The position numbers were made by a program, and so were the translations under genes. Shown here piece after piece: positions 26,420 to 35,770 of a stretch of DNA of 64,000 nucleotides. How positions within the stretch are numbered: the stretch's first letter is position 1; each line of letters begins with the position of its first letter. Under the pieces are notes generated by a model. That model was not told where the DNA came from and did no database searches. It worked only from the letters and a program-made list of their open reading frames with translations. Origin of the DNA: Algoriphagus sp. (GTDB taxonomy: Bacteria > Bacteroidota > Bacteroidia > Cytophagales > Cyclobacteriaceae); assembly GCF_024305035.1 (NCBI RefSeq), contig NZ_JAMWZB010000002.1:107404-171403 (forward strand), written 5' to 3'.

Positions 26420-28680
26420 TGGAATACCTGCTCAAATCTATCGCTTGCCTGGTGCTGTTTTTAGGGGTTCATCGCCTCTTTTTACAGCAGGAAGTTTTGC
26501 ATCGCTTTAATCGGTTTTACCTTTTGGCTGCCGTGCTCTTGTCTTTTTTGGTTCCACTCAATCAAATCGAGGTGTCTTCCCCTTTGCCCGCCCAACCTGC
26601 TGAGCAGGAGTTTTTCCAAACTGAAAATTTGCCGGTTCCTAAAGTCGATTCACCCACAGAAATTAGTCGAAGCAGTAAAGCCGAAGTCTCTTCCCCCTGG
26701 GAAGGGGCCAAGCTGGTTTTTGGAATTTATGTAGTTGTCGCGATCATTTTTGGCATTCGATTCTTGCGAAATATTCGGTTGCTTATTTCTAAAATCCATG
26801 CTCACATTCAAGTCAATTACCGGGGACAGACCCTGATTTTACTTCCGGAAAACACGCTTCCCTATTCCTTTTTGAAGTACATTTTTGTTTCAAAAGAAGC
26901 CTTTGAACGTGAGGGGATATCAGATGCGGTCTTTGAGCATGAACGGGTTCATGTAAGGGAGAAACACAGTTGGGATTTAATTTTTGTCGAGCTGCTGTTG
27001 ATCCCATTTTGGTTTCATCCCGGATTGTATTGGCTCCGACATGCCATTCGGCTCAATCATGAATTTATTGCCGATCGCTCCGCCATTCAACGAACCCAAA
27101 ATACCGAGTATCCCTATGAATTAATCCGCTTGGCCCAGTCTGGGACTCCTTCCGCCTTGGTCAGTACCCTAAATTATTCCCTTACCAAAAAACGCATTCA
27201 AATGATGACTAAGAAAAGTAAACCCCTTCAGGTGGCCTGGAAACTTATCGCTTTAGTTCCAATTTTGGCTTTGATTTATTATGGATTTAGTGAAAAGGTA
27301 ATTGCCCAATCCGATAAAAGAACGAGTGAGGTACACATTTTTTCCTCTGGCAATGAGGAGACTGAGCAAGCCTATGATTTAACGTTTTATTTGGATCCAA
27401 CTGGAAAGATTTATCGACCGGGGCAAGAACCTCAGCAGGGTCAGGAACTTTCAGCATTAGATCAATGGCTGGACCGGCTCCCTGACCGGGAAGTGAAGAT
27501 AAAGATGGTGGTCTTGAAGGGCAACTCCACCGGGAATGTGGCAAAAGCCCAGGCTATTTTCGTAAATCATGAAATCCGAAGAATTCGACTAATGGATGAT
27601 TCAAAGAGAGAAACGCGCGAAAAGAATTCCTCCCTAAGTTCCCAGCTCGTTTATGGTCCGAATCTTCAAAAAATGACCAAGTCGATTTATTATAGCCAAA
27701 CCAAATTCATTCTCAAATACCCTGATGGGGAATTGGAAGAAATGAGTTACGATGAGCTTCCTGAAAAGCTCCAAGAAAAATTACCCGAGGCTCCCGGGAA
27801 AATCGAACCGAAAGCCCCAACGGCGGACCTATTGGAAAGCTGGAAAGATGGGGGTGAATTTGCTCTTTGGCTGGATGGTGCGGTGATCGAAAATTCAAAA
27901 CTGAATGAAATTTCTCGAGATAAAATTGTGCATTACTTTTCCAGTTTTGTCCATGACAATGCCCGTTCGGAGCGCTTTCCCCAAAATCATCAAGTGCATT
28001 TGTATACCCTAGCAGGTTTTGAACAAGCTTTCGGCGATTTTTCAGACTGGAAAACCAAGCCTCTTCGCGGAACGGTAACCCTCCCGGTGGATAAACCTGA
28101 AAATCAAAGTTTCTCAGTCAATACAAATCCCGTTTCCCTGTATCAAAAGGAACTCAAAGCGTATCAAGAAAAATTAAGCGCAGGGGTTCATTTCATCGAT
28201 AAGACAAGTTCGGAGCAAGAGGAGCTGATGGAGCTGTTTTTGGATTTGGGCGGGAAGTTTTTCCGTTTGCAGGCAGAGGACAAAAAGCTTACCACCCGGC
28301 CTGAGCATCCTTTTGCGCCATTTATCCGATTGAAAAAGGGGGAGACGTATTATTTCAAGCGAAAAGAGGATCTGACAGAGGAGGAAAAAAAGCAATTGCC
28401 TCCCGCTCCTCCCGCCCATAAGGCTTTAAAAGCTCAAGATCAAACCACCGCCGGACTCTTGGATATTTATCAAAAGATGCTGCTCAGCTATGAGTTCAAA
28501 AAAAATGAATTGCAGCACAGTTTGATCGAAAACTCCCCGAAAAGAGCCTCTTTTTTGGAAGAATATACCCGAGTTCAAAATGCCTATTGGGCATTGGATT
28601 TTGCCCAGAAGAAGCGAGTAAAAGCCCCGTCTTCTCCTTCGATTCCCTCTCGAACCGCTAAGGGCTTAGCCGAATGTTGA
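26419..28680 (+). CDS. M56 family (BlaR1-like) sensor metallopeptidase
   Basis: A 753-residue inner-membrane protein. Helices occur near 4-20, 33-48, 100-118 and 275-292, around a zinc-protease domain with the HERVH motif (H174-E-R-V-H178) and the downstream LNHEFIADRSAI helix with the third ligand Glu. The C-terminal ~450 residues are periplasmic, Lys- and Pro-rich and unlike the BlaR1 beta-lactam sensor; they contain stretches such as KAPTADLLESWKDGGEFALW. It is translationally coupled to BlaI (1-base overlap) and should relay an envelope signal to it. The signal is unknown; a link to beta-lactams is not supported. Confidence 0.9.
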   Translation: MEYLLKSIACLVLFLGVHRLFLQQEVLHRFNRFYLLAAVLLSFLVPLNQIEVSSPLPAQPAEQEFFQTENLPVPKVDSPTEISRSSKAEVSSPWEGAKLVFGIYVVVAIIFGIRFLRNIRLLISKIHAHIQVNYRGQTLILLPENTLPYSFLKYIFVSKEAFEREGISDAVFEHERVHVREKHSWDLIFVELLLIPFWFHPGLYWLRHAIRLNHEFIADRSAIQRTQNTEYPYELIRLAQSGTPSALVSTLNYSLTKKRIQMMTKKSKPLQVAWKLIALVPILALIYYGFSEKVIAQSDKRTSEVHIFSSGNEETEQAYDLTFYLDPTGKIYRPGQEPQQGQELSALDQWLDRLPDREVKIKMVVLKGNSTGNVAKAQAIFVNHEIRRIRLMDDSKRETREKNSSLSSQLVYGPNLQKMTKSIYYSQTKFILKYPDGELEEMSYDELPEKLQEKLPEAPGKIEPKAPTADLLESWKDGGEFALWLDGAVIENSKLNEISRDKIVHYFSSFVHDNARSERFPQNHQVHLYTLAGFEQAFGDFSDWKTKPLRGTVTLPVDKPENQSFSVNTNPVSLYQKELKAYQEKLSAGVHFIDKTSSEQEELMELFLDLGGKFFRLQAEDKKLTTRPEHPFAPFIRLKKGETYYFKRKEDLTEEEKKQLPPAPPAHKALKAQDQTTAGLLDIYQKMLLSYEFKKNELQHSLIENSPKRASFLEEYTRVQNAYWALDFAQKKRVKAPSSPSIPSRTAKGLAEC

Positions 28681-28706
28681 TTTTCTTGCGCGGCTGGATC
28701 AACTCC

Positions 28707-29825
28707 TTAGGTCAAACTCCATTGAGAAGTTGGCGTAGCTTTTTGATTCAGTGTGGGGGTAAGTAAATTCTCCAGGATAGGATGCCATGCGTTGGCCCAA
28801 TTTCGAAAATCCAGTGATAGATCTTTCTGTTGAAGGTCTGAAGATTCCAATTGGAAAAAATCAAAGTGATGGGCTGTTTTACCGATGTGTGCATGTAAAA
28901 CCTCCAGCGCATTGCAAGCCTGTTCGTATTGACCGGCCACAGGGATGACTAGAATCCGCTTGCCCAGATACAGGGCTTCGCAGACCGATTCAAATCCCGC
29001 GGTACAAATTAAGCCCCGACAAGCAGCCATGTCTTCTAAAAAACCTTTGTCATTGACCCGATAAAACGTCAAATTAGGTAAGGGGCTTTCGCGATCTGCA
29101 GCATCCTTTTTGTCCCAGTAGGCCTTGATTTTAGTGTTGGGATGGGATTTGGCGTAGTCGATAATTTCCTTACCATATCCTGGATTGACCATGTAGGCTA
29201 GGTAAAAGTCACCTTCACTGACAGGTAGCTTTTTTACCTCGGCTCTCAAGAGTGGAGGAACAACCCGAACGCGGGAGGCGTATTTTTCTGGGCGTAAAAA
29301 TGAAAGTCCCAAAACCTCATCGGCACCCAAGCCGGTCAGTTTGGTATTGAGTTGAAAAAGAATTTTCTCCAACCTTCGATGGGGTGCAAACCGAAAATCA
29401 GGATGCCAAATCATGTATTGGTGGCCAATGACCCAGAATTGTGCTTTGGGGCGAAAGAAAAAATTATACAGGCCTCCCAGCAAATCATAGAAATTTAAAA
29501 TGACATCCGGCTGGGTTTCAGTAACAAGTTGATGGATGGTTTGGAGGCTCTTTCGGAATGTACCTACCCGGAGGAAATTTTTCCGGAGAGTCTTTCCCAG
29601 TAAAATGGTTTTCTCAGAGCCATCACATTCAAAGTTAGGGCTTTCCACTAAACGGATGGGAGCCTTGATTTCGCGCTCAAAAAAAGCAGGGATTTCCCTC
29701 CGCTTACTTTTACCTACCATTACCGCTACCAAATCATGTCCCTGAGAGCTCAGCAGCTGAGCAAAGGAAATCGCCTGGGTCATATGCCCTCGGCCTTCGC
29801 CTTGTACGATGAATAAAAACCGCAT
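28707..29825 (-). CDS. GT-B glycosyltransferase, MurG/GT28-like
   Basis: A 372-residue cytosolic protein. The N-terminus MRFLFIVQGEGRGHMTQAIS is the glycine-rich GT-B start shared with GT28/UGT-like enzymes. The C-terminal donor-binding half has the ICTAGFESVCEALYLGKRIL signature and then PVAGQYEQACNA, close to the MurG/CUGT pattern. Donor and acceptor are unknown. It lies 2 bases after a metallophosphoesterase gene on the same strand; this pair is seen together in Bacteroidota and suggests lipid- or glycolipid-linked envelope work (inference). Confidence 0.85.
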   Translation of the reverse strand: MRFLFIVQGEGRGHMTQAISFAQLLSSQGHDLVAVMVGKSKRREIPAFFEREIKAPIRLVESPNFECDGSEKTILLGKTLRKNFLRVGTFRKSLQTIHQLVTETQPDVILNFYDLLGGLYNFFFRPKAQFWVIGHQYMIWHPDFRFAPHRRLEKILFQLNTKLTGLGADEVLGLSFLRPEKYASRVRVVPPLLRAEVKKLPVSEGDFYLAYMVNPGYGKEIIDYAKSHPNTKIKAYWDKKDAADRESPLPNLTFYRVNDKGFLEDMAACRGLICTAGFESVCEALYLGKRILVIPVAGQYEQACNALEVLHAHIGKTAHHFDFFQLESSDLQQKDLSLDFRNWANAWHPILENLLTPTLNQKATPTSQWSLT

Positions 29826-29827
29826 GA

Positions 29828-30691
29828 TTATCGAAAAGATGGAGGGTTCAAGTCCTCAGAGGGGGGCGTAAAGGAAACCTGTCGGATGGGGATGACGGTA
29901 TTGTCTTCTCCTGTAAAAAAGCTTCCTATCTGATGGTCTCGGATCGATTTAAAATCAATTTCACTGTAATAAATCAATTGCCAATTTCCCTCATGATCTT
30001 CTGCCAAAGCAGACATGGTTTCAACCCAGTCCCCAGAATTCATGTATTCTACCCCATCGATGATTCGTTTTTCAGCTTTATGAATATGGCCGCAGATAAT
30101 CCCATCGCAACCTTTGGCTTTTGCCATTTTTGCTAGTTCAGTTTCATATTGATCGACATAGGATACGGCCGACTTGACTTTGCTTTTGACGTATTGGGAA
30201 AGTGAAAAATAAGGCAACCCCTGCTTGAACCGATAATGGTTGACTATCCGGTTGAGCCAGAGTAAAAAGGTATAACCTACGTCTCCTAAGTAGGCAATCC
30301 AGCGCAGATTGGTAGTGATGCTGTCAAAAACATCACCATGTGTAATAAAATATTTTTTTCCGGCACTTTCATAAATCATATCGGTTTGAATGGAAAGATT
30401 ACCGATTTGAAGCGGAAGAATTTGATCCAAAAAATCATCGTGATTTCCTCTCAGGTAATAGACCTTAGTCTTTTGATTATCGATCATTTTGATCACCCGA
30501 TTGAAAAAGCGGGTATGCTTACGCTTCCATGTTCCGGATTTTTTCAGTTGCCAGCCATCGATGATATCCCCGTTTAAGATCAGGTTTTCACAACGATATT
30601 GTTTGAGAAAGCGAACGATTTCTTTGGACTTGGACCCTTTAGTTCCCAAATGGATGTCAGAGACGATGATAGTTTTGAAATGTGTTTTCAA
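29828..30691 (-). CDS. Metallophosphoesterase, UDP-2,3-diacylglucosamine diphosphatase-like
   Basis: A 287-residue protein starting at TTG (30689-30691); no ATG exists ahead of the first motif. The calcineurin-like metal motifs are all present: VSDIHLG, NGDIIDGW, LRGNHDDFLD, FITHGDVFDS and ICGHIHKAE. It is closest to the LpxH-like family and contains the long helical insert (LWLNRIVNHYRF...) seen in membrane-associated members. A second, more canonical LpxH lies at 38.6-39.4 kb, so this one may act on another lipid diphosphate. It is the first gene of a pair with the glycosyltransferase. Confidence 0.85.
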   Translation of the reverse strand: MKTHFKTIIVSDIHLGTKGSKSKEIVRFLKQYRCENLILNGDIIDGWQLKKSGTWKRKHTRFFNRVIKMIDNQKTKVYYLRGNHDDFLDQILPLQIGNLSIQTDMIYESAGKKYFITHGDVFDSITTNLRWIAYLGDVGYTFLLWLNRIVNHYRFKQGLPYFSLSQYVKSKVKSAVSYVDQYETELAKMAKAKGCDGIICGHIHKAEKRIIDGVEYMNSGDWVETMSALAEDHEGNWQLIYYSEIDFKSIRDHQIGSFFTGEDNTVIPIRQVSFTPPSEDLNPPSFR

Positions 30692-30939
30692 CCTATTTTT
30701 GTTTTGCTCGAAAGTTAGATGGGCTATTTAAATATGTGATGTTTAGTTTGTTAATTATTTGCTATGTTTTCCAAATAAACTTTGGTGATTGTGAAGCTGG
30801 TGTTAAGGGGGGATGAAAAATCCCACCGATCAAAAAAAAATAATCCGAAAATTGCCGATGTTGGAATTTTACGCAAGCGGTAAAGCTACATTTTGGCCTG
30901 GGCTTTAGTTTAGAAGCCTGAATATAAACTCCTAAGAAT

Positions 30940-33414
30940 ATGCAGAGAATAATTGGTGTAATTGCCCTCTTTTTTACCTTGGCCCAAGTGCAAGCGCAAG
31001 AGCCGGTGTACAAAGGAAATTATGAGTTGGCGGCGAGATTTTCGCCTGAGAAAGTGCGCAAAATGATCTTTTCGACCAGTGTGAATCCGCATTGGATGAA
31101 AAAATCTGATCGTTTTTGGTATGAATACGAAACCAGTAATGGGAAAAATTGGTATGTAGTCGATCCGGTTCGAAAGACGAAAACTGAGCTTTTTGATCGG
31201 GATAAACTTGCCGCAGAAATTACCAAGGCCGTCAAAGATCCATTTGATGGACAGCATTTGAAACTGGATGACTTGAAACTGATGGATGATGAAAACACCA
31301 TTCGCTTCAAGGTAAAAAGTACGGCCGATGTCCTAAAATCAGACTGGGAAGAAATCAAGGAGAAGAATAAAAACGCAAAGGATTCCTTAGAAAAAAAGGT
31401 TCATACCTTCCTATGGAATATTTCTACTCAAACCTTAACCGAAATCGAAACCGAGAAGGATCCCAAGCGGCTTTCTTGGGCAAACATTTCCCCAGATTCC
31501 TCCAAAGTAGTCTATGCCAAAAACTACAACCTCTACTGGATGGACAAAGAGAACTTTTTGAAAGCAGTAGCGGATGAAAAGGATTCTACAATCGTGGAAA
31601 ACCAATTGACCCAGGATGGTGAAAAAGATTACGAATATGGATGGGGAGGTAGAGGAAATGACAATGTTGAAGAAGAAAAGGAGAAAGACGATCGAAAGCG
31701 AGTGGGGGTACTTTGGAGTTCAGATTCCAAACAATTTGTGTTCACGCGCACGGATCAGCGCGCAGTAAAAGACCTTTGGGTAATTCATCATACGCGTGAT
31801 CCGCGTCCCACTTTGGAAACTTACAAATACGCCATGCCTGGAGAAAAAGAGCAGCCACAAACCGAGTTGTTGCATTTTTCTTTTGACCAGATGGAGTTAA
31901 CTAAATTACCGATCGCCACATTTAAGGATCAAACCGTTTCCCTTTGGTCCACGACTCCGGCGGCAAGTACCCGAGATGATGATTTTCGTCCAGCTACCTG
32001 GCTAGGCGATTTAGATGAATTTTATTTTGCCATTACCAGCCGAGACCTGAAGCGAGTGGATGTGGTTCGATGGAATATTACCACCCAAGAAAAAGAGGTG
32101 GTAATCCAGGAGCGATCCAATACTTACATCGAATTTACCAAACTGGAACTTCTCGACGATGAATTGATCTGGTGGTCTGAACGAGATGGCTGGGGACACC
32201 TTTACCTCTACGGAAAAGATGGCTCCATAAAGCGACAGCTTACCTCTGGACCTTTTCATGTGGGTGGGGTGGCACGCGTGGATGAGCGGAATCGTAAGGT
32301 CTATTTTGTTGCCAATGGGCGAGAAAAAGACGAAGATCCCTACTACGAACATTTATACAGCGTCAGTCTGGATGGGGGGGCAGTGAGCTTGCTCAATGCC
32401 GGTGATTTCAATCATGACATCGATATCAATGACAAGGCTTCCTACTTTGTGGACACGTATTCCCGGGTAAATACGACTCCGGTTTCTGTGCTTCGGGATA
32501 GAAATGGAACCAAGGTCATGGATTTGGAAACGGCGGATTTGAGTCAGCTTTTTGCCGCAGGCTATCAATTTCCTGAGCCGTTCAAATTCAAGGCCGATGA
32601 TGGAATTACAGATTTGTATGGGGTCATGTATAAGCCTTTTGATTTTGACTCTACACGAACCTATCCACTGATCCAATACGTCTATCCTGGTCCCCAAACA
32701 GAAGCGGTAAACAAGTCCTTTGGCCGATCCTTTGACCGGACAGACCGCTTGGCTCAGTTTGGATTTGTGGTGGTGACCTTGGGGAACCGGGGTGGGCATC
32801 CCGCCCGTTCCAAATGGTACCACAACTATGGTTATGGAGATTTGAGAGATTACGGGTTAGCGGATAAAAAAGCTGCGGTGGATCAATTGGCCGATCGCTA
32901 CGATTTCATTGATCGAAATAAAGTCGGGATTCACGGACATTCTGGTGGAGGGTTTATGTCTACAGCTGCCCTGCTGGTTTACCCTGAGGTGTTTAAAGTT
33001 GCTGTTTCCTCTGCCGGAAATCATGAAAACAACATCTACAACCGCTGGTGGTCTGAGAAGCATCACGGGGTTCAGGAGCGCATTACTCCCAAGGGGGATA
33101 CCACATTCGTCTATCAAATCGAGAAAAATCCAGATTTGGCCAAAAACCTGAAAGGGCACCTGATGCTTTCCACTGGTGATGTGGACAATAATGTGCATCC
33201 GGCGGGTACCATCCGAATGGCAGAAGCATTGATTCAAGCAGGAAAGCGATTTGAATTTGTGCTATTGCCCGGACAGCGCCATGGATATGGTCCGATGGCC
33301 GAGTATTTCTTCTGGAAAATGGGCGATTATTTCGTTCGTCATCTTTTGGGAGACCATACCCCACCACCGGTAGATATGATAGAGATGATGAGGGATAAAC
33401 CTCAGGACAAATAG
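30940..33414 (+). CDS. S9 family prolyl oligopeptidase / dipeptidyl peptidase IV
   Basis: An 824-residue periplasmic peptidase. A signal peptide (MQRIIGVIALFFTLAQVQAQ) is followed by a beta-propeller (DPP IV N-terminal domain, about 90-560). The alpha/beta-hydrolase domain carries the triad: Ser668 in GIHGHSGGGF, Asp749 in GDVDNNVHP and His781 in GQRHGYGPM. The propeller has an acidic/Lys-rich insert near 245 (DNVEEEKEKDDRKR). It likely trims X-Pro or similar dipeptides from peptides entering the periplasm. It is monocistronic, with a terminator downstream. The same frame stays open for 50 codons after its TAG stop, which is noted separately. Confidence 0.93.
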   Translation: MQRIIGVIALFFTLAQVQAQEPVYKGNYELAARFSPEKVRKMIFSTSVNPHWMKKSDRFWYEYETSNGKNWYVVDPVRKTKTELFDRDKLAAEITKAVKDPFDGQHLKLDDLKLMDDENTIRFKVKSTADVLKSDWEEIKEKNKNAKDSLEKKVHTFLWNISTQTLTEIETEKDPKRLSWANISPDSSKVVYAKNYNLYWMDKENFLKAVADEKDSTIVENQLTQDGEKDYEYGWGGRGNDNVEEEKEKDDRKRVGVLWSSDSKQFVFTRTDQRAVKDLWVIHHTRDPRPTLETYKYAMPGEKEQPQTELLHFSFDQMELTKLPIATFKDQTVSLWSTTPAASTRDDDFRPATWLGDLDEFYFAITSRDLKRVDVVRWNITTQEKEVVIQERSNTYIEFTKLELLDDELIWWSERDGWGHLYLYGKDGSIKRQLTSGPFHVGGVARVDERNRKVYFVANGREKDEDPYYEHLYSVSLDGGAVSLLNAGDFNHDIDINDKASYFVDTYSRVNTTPVSVLRDRNGTKVMDLETADLSQLFAAGYQFPEPFKFKADDGITDLYGVMYKPFDFDSTRTYPLIQYVYPGPQTEAVNKSFGRSFDRTDRLAQFGFVVVTLGNRGGHPARSKWYHNYGYGDLRDYGLADKKAAVDQLADRYDFIDRNKVGIHGHSGGGFMSTAALLVYPEVFKVAVSSAGNHENNIYNRWWSEKHHGVQERITPKGDTTFVYQIEKNPDLAKNLKGHLMLSTGDVDNNVHPAGTIRMAEALIQAGKRFEFVLLPGQRHGYGPMAEYFFWKMGDYFVRHLLGDHTPPPVDMIEMMRDKPQDK

Positions 33415-33448
33415 GGGGCACTCGAATCAGGAGGAGAACAAGATGTAA

Positions 33449-33489
33449 AACCTTTGATTCTGGATTTTCCGGAATTAAAGGTTTTTTTT
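33449..33489 (+). terminator. Terminator after the S9 peptidase gene
   Basis: AACCTTT (33449-33455) pairs with AAAGGTT (33477-33483). Inside, TTC/GAA and GG/CC pairs extend the stem across small bulges around an ATTTT loop. Eight T (33482-33489) follow. It lies about 35 bases after the S9 peptidase stop. Confidence 0.8.
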
Positions 33490-33566
33490 CTTAATAAGGC
33501 GAATAGCAAAGAGATTTCCCTGTCCATCTCAGTGGATGAGCTCAAGGCAAACCAAGCAAGATCCAG

Positions 33567-33920
33567 CTAGTTGAATTCTTTTATTCGAAGAGTATACTGG
33601 ATAGAATCCTCAAATCTCTTGATCGGCAGGGTTGGTTGAGTATCCGGAAATCGGTAAATGGGCATTTCAGCTTTTGGGCTTGGCCAGGGTGTAGCATCCA
33701 TTTCTCGATCCAGAAAAAGACGTTTAGGGCTAAGGTTAGCTGCCGAATCTATTAAAAAAGAGCCCTTTTTGCTCAAATCTAAAGCCCTGATACTATCCTT
33801 TTGTCGGGGTTTGAATTTTTTCAAATCTTGGATACTCAGTTTTTGTTTTTCCGGTTCTTGAGAAAAACCGAATAGGATTACTCCAAAAGTCAACACCAGA
33901 ACGCTAAATAGAAACTTCAT
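33567..33920 (-). CDS. Small secreted hypothetical protein
   Basis: A 117-residue protein with a clear signal peptide (MKFLFSVLVLTFGVILFGFS, cleaved near SQEPEK). There is no lipobox Cys. The mature 95 residues are Lys-, Pro- and Asp-rich without a recognisable fold; the middle reads KKGSFLIDSAANLSPKRLFL and the end TLRIKEFN. I do not recognise a family. It is a single gene on the minus strand, facing the S9 peptidase. Confidence 0.65.
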   Translation of the reverse strand: MKFLFSVLVLTFGVILFGFSQEPEKQKLSIQDLKKFKPRQKDSIRALDLSKKGSFLIDSAANLSPKRLFLDREMDATPWPSPKAEMPIYRFPDTQPTLPIKRFEDSIQYTLRIKEFN

Positions 33921-34022
33921 AGGTGGATCAGGTTAGATAGGATATTCAGGTTTTTAACGCAAGAATGGATGCGATGGATGGGTTAAATTAGCGCTATTTG
34001 ATCTTTGGAATCAGTTTTCCTG

Positions 34023-34404
34023 TTAAAATTTCTTTAGCCTACCCATCGGAATCCTTCCAGGAATGCCCTTCAGGTTAAGCATGAGTTTCCCTGATCGGAG
34101 TTTCCAATAGAAGAAAATTAAAAACCTGTTCCAGTAGCCCGAGCCCAACCCCAGTCCAATATAGCGAACTGCTGGGGGTAGGTAACGCTCAGGATAAGAT
34201 CGAATGCATTTGGAATCTAACTGGTCAGAAAGCTGGGTAGACCCAATAATCGGGATCAGTCGGCCAGGAAGGCGTTTTTTAGAGTACGAAAAAAAACAAG
34301 TTGAACCAACACCGACCGGGTGCCAAGAAAAGGAAATATTCTTTCTGGAAAGAAAATGGACCTAAAGCCTGGTAGAGCAAAAATAGAAAGTCCAAAATTT
34401 CAGG
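34023..34404 (-). pseudogene. Frameshifted gene remnant of unknown family
   Basis: The 506-base gap 33921-34426 is not empty. On the minus strand a 112-codon frame is open from after a TAG (34362-34364) to TAA (34023-34025), with protein-like sequence (KKRLPGRLIPIIGSTQLSDQ, then ERYLPPAVRYIGLGLGSGYW). It has no start codon. A second frame, 34395 down to 34279 (LDFLFLLYQALGPFSFQKEY), reads up to an 8-T run on the minus strand (complement of 34289-34296). Removing one T joins the two into a ~123-codon frame. So it is either a decayed gene with a homopolymer frameshift or a sequencing error. A TTG (34395) would be the only start. No family recognised. 33921-34022 shows nothing. Confidence 0.6.
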
Positions 34405-34426
34405 CTATTCCTTGTACCGGGGGTTC

Positions 34427-35770
34427 TTATCCATTAAAGATTAGTTTAAAAGTCGTTCCTTCTCCTTGAATTGATTTTACTTGAATATTCCCTTTGTGAC
34501 GACGCATGATTTGCTTGGATAAGCTGAGTCCGATTCCGGAGCCTTTTTTCTTGGTGGTAAAAAACGGAATAAAAATCTTGCTGAGGGCTTCTTCTTCGAT
34601 GCCTTTTCCTGTATCACAGACTTCGATGATTATTTTTCCTGCCTCATCAATGTAGGCTCGAAGACGGATGATTTTTTGATCCGAATCTTCCAAGGCCTGA
34701 ATGGCATTTTGGGTTAGGTTGATCAAAACCTGTTCTATTTGAGTTTGATCCCCAAACAGAATTAACTCTTCTGGTTCGAGCTCTTTGATCACTTTGATAT
34801 GGCCCGCATCAATTTGATTATGGAGTAGGATTTCCAATTGCTCAAAGAGTCCTGAGATCCGAATACTACTAAATTTGGGGGCCGGAATATGTGCCAGACT
34901 CCGGAAATCGGAAACAAAGCTAATCAGGCCCTCACTTCGCTTTTCGATCGTGCTGATTCCCATCATGCAGTCTTCCATGTCAGAGGGACTCAGCGCTTGG
35001 TTGTTTTCCATTCGGTCCTCCAGTTCACCCTTGAGCGTGCCGGCCAATGAAGAAATTGGAGCGATGGAATTCATGATTTCGTGGGTCAGGATTTTGACCA
35101 AATTTTGCCAAGCCTCCATCTCTTTCTCCTCGAGTTCGGACTGAATATTTTGGAGGGAAACCAGTTTGAATTTTTCTCCCCGCATCACCAGCTCGATGAC
35201 ATAAACCGAAAGCTGCATAATGCCATCGGGATGGGCGATTTTTATCAATTCACTTCCGCCCGTTCTCAAATTTTGGATGGCTAAGTGCAGCTCTTTATTG
35301 ATGTTTTCGATTTCTGAAATATTCTTCAGCTCATCCACATTGAGAATCCGCTTGGCTGCCACATTAAAAATCTGGATATCCCCGTTTTCTCCATAGGTCA
35401 ACAAGCCAATGCTGAGATGCTTAAATACCGATCGAAAATATTGGTAGTTGGCCTCTTTTTCAGCTTGATCTTCTTTTAGTTTTGCCAGTATAGCATTGAA
35501 TTCGATATGGAGATCATCCGTTTCTGTCCCATCAAATTTGACGGGATAGACTTGGGAATATTTATCCTGTTTGATGTTATCAAGAAAAGTTCGGACTTTT
35601 TTGAAGGAACTTTCCGAATAGCGAACCAATAAAATCACTTGAAAAATCACCAAAATGATGAAAAGGGAAGTCATAAAGACTCCCCAATCATCAATCATAG
35701 TGTAGGATAAAAAGAAAAGTGAGACGGCAAGCAGGACGATTCGTCCCAATAGCCCAACTTTATAGTCCAT
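34427..35770 (-). CDS. Sensor histidine kinase, NtrB-like
   Basis: A 447-residue membrane kinase. Two N-terminal helices (about 9-50) anchor it with almost no periplasmic loop. A PAS-like region follows (YFRSVFKHLSIGLLTYGENG). The HisKA helix has the phospho-acceptor His in ILTHEIMNSIAPISSLAGTL; the ATPase domain shows NLTQNAIQALEDS (N box), EVCDTGKGIEEE (G1), IFIPFFTTKKKGSGIGLSLS (F/G2). It probably senses a membrane or cytosolic signal. Its start overlaps the stop of the sigma-54 response regulator gene upstream by 11 bases, so the two are coupled and form a cognate pair. Confidence 0.93.
   Translation of the reverse strand: MDYKVGLLGRIVLLAVSLFFLSYTMIDDWGVFMTSLFIILVIFQVILLVRYSESSFKKVRTFLDNIKQDKYSQVYPVKFDGTETDDLHIEFNAILAKLKEDQAEKEANYQYFRSVFKHLSIGLLTYGENGDIQIFNVAAKRILNVDELKNISEIENINKELHLAIQNLRTGGSELIKIAHPDGIMQLSVYVIELVMRGEKFKLVSLQNIQSELEEKEMEAWQNLVKILTHEIMNSIAPISSLAGTLKGELEDRMENNQALSPSDMEDCMMGISTIEKRSEGLISFVSDFRSLAHIPAPKFSSIRISGLFEQLEILLHNQIDAGHIKVIKELEPEELILFGDQTQIEQVLINLTQNAIQALEDSDQKIIRLRAYIDEAGKIIIEVCDTGKGIEEEALSKIFIPFFTTKKKGSGIGLSLSKQIMRRHKGNIQVKSIQGEGTTFKLIFNG

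Noticed and set aside
26419..28680. M56 gene as a beta-lactam resistance sensor
   Set aside because: It has BlaI next to it and the HExxH protease, but its C-terminal part has no penicillin-binding domain and no beta-lactamase gene is near.
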